DNA of 64,000 nucleotides from Bisporella sp. PMI_857 (lineage: Eukaryota; Ascomycota; Leotiomycetes; Helotiales; Helotiaceae): NCBI GenBank assembly GCA_021307315.1, contig JAJSPD010000013.1, positions 682,001 through 746,000 on the forward strand, given 5' to 3'. This document shows, piece after piece, positions 1 through 9,393 of this stretch (position 1 is the stretch's first letter; every line of letters starts with the position of its first letter). The notes beneath the pieces were generated by a model that worked only from the letters and a program-made list of their open reading frames with translations, was not told the DNA's origin and did no database searches. The position numbers and the translations under genes were made by a program.

Positions 1-725
1 TGAAATCTCACAGCCCGAGTGGGGTCTATTCGCCTAAAGAAGAGAATTTACCGAGGGTCCGCTGAAATCAGGTCCAAGAGTGGCCACTGCATCTCTATGC
101 GGCGCCTATGGCGTGCCCGAATTGCCCGGAGGGTTACTTACTGTAGGCAGAATCCAGGGAGTCATGTTTTGAAACGTCAAAATAAGCTCACGGGTGTGGT
201 ACGTGCAAGACACTCACTTGCCTATTCAAGCCAAGTGACCGCTAAGCGAGAGACTATACAGGCAATATAATGCCTTGTATGGGTTACCGCAACCTGCCCA
301 TAAGATGAATGCAGATCGATCACCATTCAGATCGGCATCTTTGGGTTGCTGCCGGACAAACCGACGCTCGAGTATGTCTGCACCTAAGCGGCATGCTTGA
401 CGATCTTTCGCCTTCTTTTTTTGGCCCCTGTTGGGCCTGGCACCTTTCCAACCACCGTTATCGCGGTCTCTATAATTCTCTTTAGGAAGGAGAATGAGTG
501 AGTCGAGTTAATATCAGGGAAGCAAGTGATAACGAACAAGATGAAACCCTGGTACGCGTTAGAATTATGTAAAAATCAACTGCAGCATCTATACGGGACA
601 ACCACCATCTACTCACCCATGTACTGCATTTGTATATAAGTTTAACAGATGTCCACCTTTCTTGAGATGAATCAGTAGTTGCCCATCGAATACTCTTTCA
701 CCAAACCTGCTCTTCACCACTCAAA
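1..725. other. Intergenic, no gene seen
   Basis: I see no protein with recognisable features here. The last 150 bases upstream of the protease start form its likely promoter and 5' leader, including a TATA-like stretch (tgtatataag, about 631) and pyrimidine-rich sequence just before the ATG. Confidence 0.5.
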
Positions 726-1536
726 ATGGCACCCGCACTTCAACTCGCAACTCAAGCGCTTAGCGCTCTTTCCATGCTCGAAGGTCGGGCTGAGCAAATC
801 GTTGGAGGAACTGTGGCTGCATCTGGAGAATTCCCCTACATTGTCTCTCTGTCGAGAAGTGGCTCCCACTTCTGCGGTGGTGTTTTGGTCAACGCCAACA
901 CCGTTGTCACCGCGGGTCACTGCTCTACGATCTACACTGCTTCCCAGGTCAGAGTCCGGGCAGGATCCCTTGTAAGTTATCACTCTCTAAATATTCCAGC
1001 AAAACCACATGCTAATTATCCTCTAGCAATGGGCATCTGGCGGAACTCAGGTCGGTGTCTCATCCATCACCGTCCACCCATCCTACAGCTCGTCCACCAT
1101 CAACAATGACGTTGCCGTCTGGAAGCTGTCCACCTCCCTCCCAGCTAGCAGCACTATCGGCTACGCCACCCTCCCTGCTCAAGGCTCTGACCCCGTTGCC
1201 GGCAGCACCACCACCACTGCTGGATGGGGAACTCAGAACGAGAACGCCAGCACCCTTCCAGCGAATTTGTACAAGGTTTCCGTCCCTGTCGTTTCCCGCT
1301 CCTCCTGCCAATCCAGCTACGGCACATCTGCCATAACCACCAACATGTTCTGCGCTGGTTTGACCGCCGGTGGAAAGGACTCCTGCTCTGGTGACTCCGG
1401 TGGACCAATCATCGATGCTAGCACCGGAGTTTTGATCGGACTCGTGTCTTGGGGACAAGGCTGCGCTGAAGCTGGATACCCAGGAGTGTACACTCGATTG
1501 GGCAACTATGTCACCTGGATCAGTGGCCAGCTTTAA
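726..1536 (+). CDS. Trypsin-like serine protease (S1 family), secreted
   Basis: Exons 726-971 and 1027-1536 are joined across a 55-bp phase-0 intron (gtaagt...ctctag, branch gctaat), giving 252 aa. It is an extracellular endopeptidase of the chymotrypsin fold, probably cutting after Lys/Arg. The mature N-terminus IVGG follows a short leader of about 24 residues, so the propeptide is minimal. The catalytic triad is visible: His in TAGHC, Asp in NNDVAVWKL and Ser in GDSGGP; the primary-pocket Asp sits six residues before the Ser ([11 protein letters not shown]), as expected for trypsin specificity. Six cysteines fit three disulfides. The alanine before the catalytic His is glycine (TAGHC instead of TAAHC). 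The leader is only weakly hydrophobic and contains Gln and Glu, so secretion is inferred from the family rather than from a strong signal peptide. Confidence 0.93.
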
Positions 1537-2072
1537 GCAGTAACTACGAAGTATGCTAAATGGTGGAGCATGTTTGATGTGATTATGAGGGATTGTGCAT
1601 AGGTTCTTTTCAACCATAAATATTTGAGATCAAAATTTAAAACATGAGTTAAATGATTAAATTATTCGGAATATTTTTATCGGCGCCATTTAACCCGTGA
1701 CAATGGCTTAGTGTATTCCCTGGTTTAATTTTAGCAGCTTGCTTAACTTGGTAGATCTTGGGCTTGTGGCTCAACAATCTACAAAGAAAATTCATGATGC
1801 TTTTGTTTGTCTTCTAGATTCTATATCTATTGTAGTCCAATAATGGACATGAATGTTCGTTATATACAACACAAATAAAGCCAAACCGAAGGAACATGTA
1901 ATTAGTCACATTTGTCTCTTTTGGCGAGAAGATACCTCTGTAAGTAGGCATTCCAGTTGTGAAAATTTCTGGCATTCTATCACATTTTGTTTCTGCAAGT
2001 GTATGCTTGATCTTTAGCCGCGACTCGTTCGCTCTGCACTGATATATCCGGATACTTTGACCATATAGAACC
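1537..2072. other. Intergenic, no gene seen
   Basis: AT-rich spacer between the protease and the remains of a helicase gene on the other strand. It holds no clear coding sequence. Confidence 0.5.
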
Positions 2073-3968
2073 CTATAATAAGTGGGAGATGCCCGTCAGA
2101 TCCTCTATTCTGTTTTTTATTATTGCGCCACTGAGGAAGAGTTGCTGATACGGTACGATTTCTTTTAGGCACTGAAATGACTTTGCTTCGGAGCTTTTAG
2201 TCTCATGTGCTTCGTCATTAATGTATAAACCAAAGCAGCCCTTTAGGTTCTTGGGGCAATCTTCAATCCCGCGTAAGGGGCTTGTTTTCTCCCATTTCTC
2301 GCGTTGAGAAGCGTAGGTGTAGTTAGGAGTATCGTCTTCGAGTCTCGGCTGTTTAGCCAGTCGGATGTAACTGACCAAGATTTGCATGTTGAAGAGGTAT
2401 ATATCTTCAGAACATTATCTTCTGGCAAGAGCTCTATGACGTGCTTTTTCCACTCGCCAATACAGGATTGAGGGCAAGTGATCAGCGTTAGCTTGTTCAG
2501 GTATTTAGGGTCGTTGGTTGTGGACCGCCTCGATTTTCTGTCTCTCCAGTACTGCTGTATGTATCCTATGACGCATATTGACTGATGGGTCTTCCCAAGG
2601 CCCATTTTGTCTGCCAAAACGCATCCTCTGTATACAGATTCCAGAGTCTGGACCACCCAGCCTGCCCCTGCCACTTGATAATCGAAAATATCGACTCCCG
2701 ACTTTAGGCCTGGAAGTCTATACACACGATTTTCGGGGTTGATATTTCGCTCCAGTCCGAACAATTTGAGAGCCTTGTCTAAACCGATTCCCCCCTCTGC
2801 GAGACCATCCATAAACGCCTTAGCCATTTTCGCGAATTCCGTCTCCTCTGAGCTTGGCGCAGCCATTTGGTCTAGGGTAGCCATGACCCGTTGTAATCGG
2901 TCTTCTGTAGGATCCTCACTCTCTTCAACAGTTTGCGGCAGCAAATCGTCTATAATAGGATCCAAGGAAGCAATACGCGCTTCTTCCTCTTTCTTGTGTG
3001 TCAGATTTTTTTTGCGTCGTAAATTCGATCCGATTTCCTCTACACAGCATGCGACGTTGACCATTCTCATAAATCTTTCCTTGCTACGCCCGTCATCTTT
3101 CAAGCTTCGCCAGCAACGTATAAGGTAAAGTCTTTGCCGATTTGGATCTGTTGGCATGAACACTTGTTCCATCTCCTTTTCTGCGAGTCATTAGCAACTG
3201 CATCTCGAATATATTGTACTCCGTAAACATACGGTCTTGGGCAGCCATATCCTGTCTGCTTGGTCTTCCCCACATCCGGCCATCTCGGTCCTCCATAAAG
3301 CAGGCCCCGTTTTGGAGCTGCACAATCTTATACCGTGGCAACCCAAGTAATTTCAAGCTCGGAAATCTAGATGCTAGTGGTATATATTCCGTGTTGTCAG
3401 GTATGACTGCTTCTCTACCTTCATTGATCTTATGTCCTCGCCGGAGAAAGCGCTGCCTTAATTAGCTAAATTAATATACAATAGTATACACAAAAACTCA
3501 CTAATATGGCCAGTGCGATATTGTATGTCATATGATAGTCGCGTGGCGAAATGCCCCGACGTTAAAAACAAAATAGGAAAACCATTCTGTCTCGTCCCAA
3601 GTCCTCAAAACTTGCTTAGATTCCTCGTCATAAGCTCGAGCATGATACACTGTATACTTGTCATCATTTGTACGTCTCGCAGTCTCCACTCTATCGATGA
3701 TTGTCTGGCTAGTGGGGCCGCGTTGATCGAATTCCTGCATATACTCCATAAAATTCTTCCAATGGTTGACTATCTGCCGTTGCCATAAGAAGTCGTTCAG
3801 GCGCTGTTTGTCTCTTCTATCGTAGCCAAGTATTTCACACAGCTCCCCTTTTGTCTGGTGGACTCCGTGCTTCTTTTTGGGCTCCATTTTTCGGTCGTTG
3901 GGACTGACAATCGTCAGCATTGATTTTGTGTCCTTTTCTATATTAGAATGATCTATGAATACCTTCAA
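2073..3968 (-). pseudogene. SNF2-family helicase, broken and truncated
   Basis: Pieces of one SNF2 ATPase are spread over three frames on the minus strand. From the N-terminal side: 3968-3528 (basic region, open until a TGA near 3528), 3356-3180 (PRYKIVQLQNG...), 3172-2243 with the ATP-binding motif (residues LADKMGLGKT, about 2620-2590), then a frame change to 2330-2073 with the DEAH box (INDEAHE, about 2215) and the motif III region (LSGAIIKNRIEDL, normally SGTP-x-NR). The frame is lost near 3180 and again between 2387 and 2243. The sequence stops after motif III, so the whole C-terminal helicase lobe is missing. Some breaks could be unrecognised introns, but the missing lobe, the stop and the Thr/Pro losses in motif III argue for decay. 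A working copy would be a DNA translocase or chromatin remodeller. Confidence 0.8.
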
Positions 3969-6058
3969 GGGACGAGTAACGGCGAGTTTATGCTATAGAA
4001 GTGAGTCTATATTCCATATCATAGGAGAAAGGTTTCATACAGATTGAGTACGCCTGAAATTAATCCAGCGTACGAACGCTCCAGAAATGACGTATATTGT
4101 ACTTTAGAGTATTAATTGGTATTTGTGTGTACTTCTCGTAATCAGCTCGAATTTAGAGCCAGTAGCGATTGCTGATCAGCGATCAGATATCGGACCGATA
4201 TTGAATCTCATTTATTCTGAAAGTTGTATGAAGGATAGGCAGCTGGGAAAATGAAATTAGAATTGTTGCAAATATGAGAAGACCTTTTTGCGCTGATGCT
4301 ATGGGTGAAGCAAATGTGAAAAAATGCAAAGGTGAAAGAGCACAAAGGTGAAAAGAGTGCAAAGGTGAAAGAGTGCAAGGCTGATAGAAGCTCTTGGCAC
4401 GTGGGAATGTATCGCAAATAATAACATAAAAGTCGTAGAAATTGACCTGTAGATTGCAAACCCCTTCTTGCACCCGTTGTAATAAATCTCACATAATCAG
4501 TGTTTGCCCATTTCTCGAGGAATTTTCATTGTCAGAAATGCATTTGTGGGCGATCACCTAGTGGATGCAGAATCTGCGGCTTGTAATTCAGACTACAGGA
4601 CAATAAACTCTGAAAATAACGCAACGGAATTTCTATACTAAACTTCTTTGCATCTTGTATGATCGAAAGACTTTCTAGGACGCTATTTTGCATATCAGGA
4701 TTTGCCATACGTCATCCCAATGGTGAGTGCTTCTGGTCTGACATCGCCATTATAGCTGGATCTTCAAAATTGAGCTTTATCAAGTGTAGTCACGGTAGAT
4801 GATTTTTATGAAATTGTGTTGTATTAACAAACAGCAGTGCTTTGATGTGGATAAGCCCATCTATATTGCACTTGTGCTATTCCTTGTGCTATTTGTAGCA
4901 CCTGTCTTGCACGACTGTTATACGTAATTGGCAGCAAATGCCCCGGCCGATTGTATCATTTCCCCAAATATTAATCCTTATTGCTCATCGTTATTTTTCC
5001 TCCTTAGCAGTCTTAGTGAGGTCTTGTGCATTCTGATGATTAGAAGTTGGGCTATCGAAGTATCCATCTCCATTCCAGACAATGATAGGCTTGCGAACGA
5101 TTTGTATAGGATTGCCATCAACGTCTATACCAATATCAACCCCGGGATCATATGGTGGAGGTTCCGATATGATTTGCAGAGCATACTTCTGGCTTTTGTA
5201 GTAACCCTGTGCCTTTTCCTTCGGCTTTTGTTTCGGTTTATCCCTACATAGACACTGTCAGTCTTTCGTCATTCGAACTTGTTTCAGGGGTGTTACATCG
5301 AATAAAGGTAAGTCTTCCTCTCGTTTGCCAGTTCGTGGCTTACTGTGGCGAGATCGGTTTTGATGGTGATGTTCTCGGCGGTTACAGAGTCATGCTCGGT
5401 AACGTTGGCTTCCACAGATGGCAGTACACTCCTCTCATCCTCGTCGATTTTGATAGGGAAAAACGTCAGAGCAGGGGCTACTGCTTGGAAGTAACGATCC
5501 ATGTTTGTGTCAGTCAATGGCCAGGCCATTGATGGTACTGGGAGGGTTAGATACGGTAAGGTGTTGTCATTTTGAACGTCAACACTTACGGAATATCTCC
5601 CAACTGACACGAGTAAGAAGGTAAAAGACAGTACATTTGTCTGAGGGCAATCCAGCATTAAGTAGGATTTGAAGTACACGTGCTCCTATCATTGCCTGGG
5701 TCAAGATGGCTTGAAATACGCTGCAAGGCAGTCTTCGCTTAACATATCGATCTACGTCGATAATTGATATCTGATGATCCTCCATTGCGGCATCGACCTG
5801 GATCGTTGGGTGCCGGCCGTACTCTTAATGATGGGTTTGTGGTATGTGGAGGGGCTGGAATATTTGACAGTGTTGGTATGTCGCTAGAAAAATCAATCGG
5901 TGAATTTGACTTATCATAGAAGAAAAAGGTGGATGAAAGAAATTCCGTACTCATAACAACTCGGAGCTTGGATTTGCGACAAAACATCCTTGAATTCATG
6001 GTTTGTTTCTAGCTCGGGTTCCAACGACCTAAATCTTGTATCACACCAGGGTTGCCAT
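3969..6058. other. AT-rich intergenic, no convincing gene
   Basis: Several open frames of 60-130 codons exist on both strands (for example 4928-5251 plus, 5293-5679 minus), but none shows a known domain and their codon use does not stand out. It may contain further fragments of degraded genes next to the transposon at 6068. Confidence 0.4.
4312..4380. repeat. Short imperfect tandem repeat
   Basis: About three to four imperfect copies of a purine-rich unit of roughly 17-20 bases resembling gtgaaaagagtgcaaag follow one another. It is non-coding as far as can be seen. Confidence 0.7.
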
Positions 6059-6067
6059 TTATATATT
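6059..6067. repeat. Target site duplication, left copy (TTATATATT)
   Basis: These nine bases are identical to 8843-8851, directly outside the two ends of the transposon. A 9-bp duplication is the usual size for Mutator-like elements. Confidence 0.9.
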
Positions 6068-6154
6068 CGGTTAATATCTCAAATACCATCAAAAAGTGCC
6101 GATATTTCTGAAATACCATCTTTTTTTTTGACCTCTATCTGGCCATACCACCTT
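6068..6154 (+). repeat. Left terminal inverted repeat of the MULE
   Basis: It matches the reverse complement of 8756-8842 over about 85 bases with a handful of mainly C/T differences. Just inside it (6155-6250), the core motif gatggtatttgagat recurs in the opposite orientation two or three times, giving sub-terminal palindromes. Confidence 0.9.
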
Positions 6155-6899
6155 TTTAAAACAATGGTATTTCAGATAAAGGCCAAAAAAATGATGGTAT
6201 TTCAGATAGACACTAAAAAAATGATGGTATTTGAGATATTTCTGAAATACTATTATTTCATGCTAAGACTAACCAACGCACCTGACTCACAAAGCTTTAA
6301 ATTCAAATAATCCTACGTATTTTTAATCTTTTTGTATATTTGATTTTTCAGCCGTTAGTTCTTTGTTGTTTCGATTAATATAACTTTCTAAATAAGCACT
6401 ACTTTTCTTAATATATCTTTAGCAAAAGAAGCTATTAAATTTTACGTTTTAAACGCTTTTGAATCATAGAAAACAGCTTATTCAAATAAAACGCGCTTCG
6501 ATATTGTATGCCGTACGCTTCGATTTTGCAAGTTCAGAATTAGAGCTAGTAATTCTAAAAAGAAAAGAGTTTATATAACTTACTTAAAGCTTTATACTTG
6601 CTTTTCTGCAAGTTATTTCGGAGCATCGAACATAAATAGTTTGGAGTATATAATACTTTACTATCGTGCTGCGGTTGTTAATAATCTTAAAATCACTTTA
6701 AAGCAAATCTAATCAATTAAGCGCTTTTAGTACTATAACAAAATTTCTTATTTTCAGACTTACTGCGCAAAACAAGCTATTCTCGAAAAAGTGTATAGTA
6801 ACGAAACTTAATTGTTTGCTTTATTTTCGGCGTATATCGAAAAGTTCAAAGTTGTAAATTCAAATAATTACGCTGTTATAGAAACTTAAGCAAATAGTG

Positions 6900-7700
6900 T
6901 ATTTCAAGCTGCGTTTTTTGCTTCAGCTTTTTGTCGATCGGCTACAAAGCGCTTTCGCCAGTTTTATACTATCGACGGTATTTATACAAAGTCTCGGTAT
7001 TGTATAATATTATTGATTTGTTGTAAAATCGATGCAAACGACAAAGTAACGCTTTTAGCCTGGGCATTAGTACTTATTGAAGAATATTACTAGTAAAACT
7101 GGTTTTTGCGCTACTTAAAGCTTGCTTTTTTTATTACTTTGTTAGCGCAGTATACTTTTATTTCTGATCGTAAAAAAAAAATAGCAAAAGCAGTCGAAAA
7201 AAAGTATTTTCAAGCAATTTATTTTTACTGTTGTTAGCATATTGCGGACAATTTACAGCAAAAATATAGCAATAAAGTAAAGCTTTTGTTTTGGAAAGTG
7301 TATAAAGCTAAAACGCTGCAATTGTACAAAAATGAAATAGCGAAATTGAAAAAAGTTAGTACTAACGTTTTCGATTATTTTTGCAATATCGACAACAAAC
7401 TGTAGACTAAAACTTATTTAGAATATTTTCGATTTAGCTATAATACTTTTAATATTGTTGAATCTTTGAATTCTAGCTAAAACGATTATCGGCGTATGCT
7501 TTTTTTTCAAATGCTAAATAGTATATACTTTTTAGTAACTAAAATATAGTTCGAAAAGCGATCAACAACTAGTAAATCCGATTAACTCGCTAACGTGCTT
7601 ATAGCTAAATTTAGAAGTCGTTTTCAAGCTTTTTGTCGATATCGAGTATATTTTACAAATGAAAATATTGCTTAAATCGAAGATTTTAATACAAGTCGAA
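6900..7700 (+). pseudogene. MULE transposase relic
   Basis: The plus-strand frame starting at 6971 carries the DDE-region signature DGxYTKSRY...IDANDK...LAWALV followed by a WFLRYLK block. A further block at 7225-7480 fits the C-terminal part of the same family (HIADNL...; LNIVESLN-like). Numerous TAA and TAG stops interrupt it, several at positions where the family normally has Trp or Gln, so simple C-to-T or G-to-A changes explain them. Confidence 0.8.
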
Positions 7701-8522
7701 AATGAGTAGTTGTTTTAAATCAAAAGTCGTACGACTGTCAAGACTTCTAAAAGTATTAATCGCTCTGTTTTTACGCTATTGCAGCTGCAAAAGTGCTGCA
7801 AATCGACTCAATTCAATATTTTGAGAATTTGTATATTACAAGAAAATACAAAAAGACTTACCGCTATATATTACTGTTAGTATCGATCGAAAACTTTTTT
7901 TTGATAATTTAATTAAGTTACTTGTTTTACGCAAAGAAGCAAGTCGGCTTCGAACTAAACGTATACGCAAAAGCAACTAGAACAAAAAGCAAACGCGTTG
8001 CAGTAATTGTTTCGATTAAAGTTATAATCGACGTAGTTGTACAAGTTAGCTAGTTTCAAATAAACGTCGACAACGAGCTTTTGATTAGCTTTAAGAAGTC
8101 GACGACGAGAAAATCAACAACGAGAAAGTCGACGACGAAAACGAACAATTGGAACTGAATGATAAAAAACAAAAAGAAGAAGCACAACGTTTTGATTAAG
8201 AATTAAGTATACAAGTAATAAAAAAAGCAAATGTAGTTGTTAAACTGAAAGAACTTTGTAATAGCGACAGCGACAATAACTGTTAGTAGCTATTTGTATA
8301 TAGTTATAATTATGTAACTAGCGCTTGAAACGTGAAAAAGTGTACGGAGTTAATTAGTTGCAATAGAAATTGAAATAAAATAAAGTCAAATACAAAAACT
8401 TATACTACTGTAACAACTTAAAGCGAACAAAAATCTCGATCCGTGGATTTTAAGAAAAAAAACTCAAAAGTGTAAACGCTGTCAATTGTTATACAAGAAA
8501 CTGGCTAACGGCTAGTATAAAC

Positions 8523-8649
8523 GAGCTTTGTAGTGCTTTGTAGTAACAAAAGCCGAGCTCTGTAGTGTTAAAGGCCGAGCTTTGTAGTAACAAAGGCCGA
8601 GCTTTGTAGTGTTAAGGCCAAGCTTTGTAGTATTAAAGGCCAAGCTTTC
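8523..8649. repeat. Tandem repeat inside the MULE, unit about 22-25 bp
   Basis: About five imperfect copies of gccgagctttgtagt plus a variable spacer (aacaaag, gttaaag, attaaag) stand in a row near the right end of the transposon. Confidence 0.85.
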
Positions 8650-8755
8650 AAAAGTTCTATTTACAGCGTATGTTAGGACATATCTTATATACCATAATTT
8701 TTTTGGAGGATATCTCAAATACTATTGTTTTTTTGGAGGATATTTCATATACCAT

Positions 8756-8842
8756 AAAAGTAGTATAGCCAGATAGAGGCCAAAAAAAAGATGGTATTTG
8801 AGAAATATCGGCACTTTTTGATGGTATTTGAGATATTAACCG
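8756..8842 (-). repeat. Right terminal inverted repeat of the MULE
   Basis: Reverse complement of the left repeat. As at the left end, inverted partial copies of the same motif lie just inside it (8700-8755). Confidence 0.9.
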
Positions 8843-8851
8843 TTATATATT
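8843..8851. repeat. Target site duplication, right copy (TTATATATT)
   Basis: Identical to 6059-6067. The exact match shows that both transposon ends are still in their original insertion site. Confidence 0.9.
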
Positions 8852-9393
8852 AGGAATGCCAAGTTTGGATCTGTTTCAAGAAGATCTTTATAAGACTGAT
8901 CTGGATTTTGTGGCAAAAGGGATATTATTCGTGATTTCACGCCTTGAGTTTGTGTGGGAATACCCGGGTTGCAGCAATTACTTATACTTTAACCTGAGGG
9001 CACGTAGCACCGCGATCTCTGCGCAGTGCTATTATGCTCGTTGAGGTTGATGGATAAGTCTTGATTGTTCTTGATTCTTAAGCTACAGGATCGTGAGGTT
9101 GTAGGTCCTGAAAGGGCCCACGACTGACATGATCCGGTGTTCAGTCGTCATTCTATTTACATGCATTCCGACAGTTTGCTTTACTAGGCTTAAACTTGGG
9201 ATTGCGTTACGGCCATGGCCATTATTTTCGTGACTAGAGAAATAATATGGGGTTGGATCAGGGAGATCAACCTGGATTCCGTGTACATTTTTAATTATGC
9301 TTTTTTGGGTTGATTTACAAGCTACATATGGATCTGGCAGCGATGTAAAATACAGCTGAAAGCCAAATAGCGGCAAGTTATTCATATATGAGA
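8852..9393. other. Intergenic; open frame overlapping the end of the coiled-coil gene
   Basis: A minus-strand open frame of 104 codons (9397-9083) begins with an ATG overlapping the TGA stop of the coiled-coil gene (ATGA). It has no recognisable domain. It could be 3' UTR, the remains of a longer C-terminus after a frameshift, or chance. Confidence 0.3.

Larger units (their letters stand above)
6068..8842 (+). mobile_element. Mutator-like (MULE) DNA transposon, dead copy
   Basis: A 2.78-kb element bounded by terminal inverted repeats of about 85 bp (6068-6154 and 8756-8842, both starting CGGTTAATATCTC inward) and flanked by a perfect 9-bp direct duplication. The interior is very AT-rich and has no long open frame. 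On the plus strand a transposase can still be read between stops: from 6971 the residues DGIYTKSRY, then KIDANDK, LLAWALV and, after two adjacent stops at about 7091-7096, NWFLRYLK. This is the catalytic-core pattern of MULE transposases. From about 7225 a second block reads HIADNLQQKY and, further on, a decayed RFxYNTxNIVESLN. Differences between the two terminal repeats are mostly C/T changes, as expected from repeat-induced point mutation. The element is inactive here. Confidence 0.92.

Noticed and set aside
1060..1617. 185-codon minus-strand open frame across the trypsin gene
   Set aside because: It is antisense to exon 2 of a clear protease and has no domain; it is a shadow of the GC-rich coding sequence.
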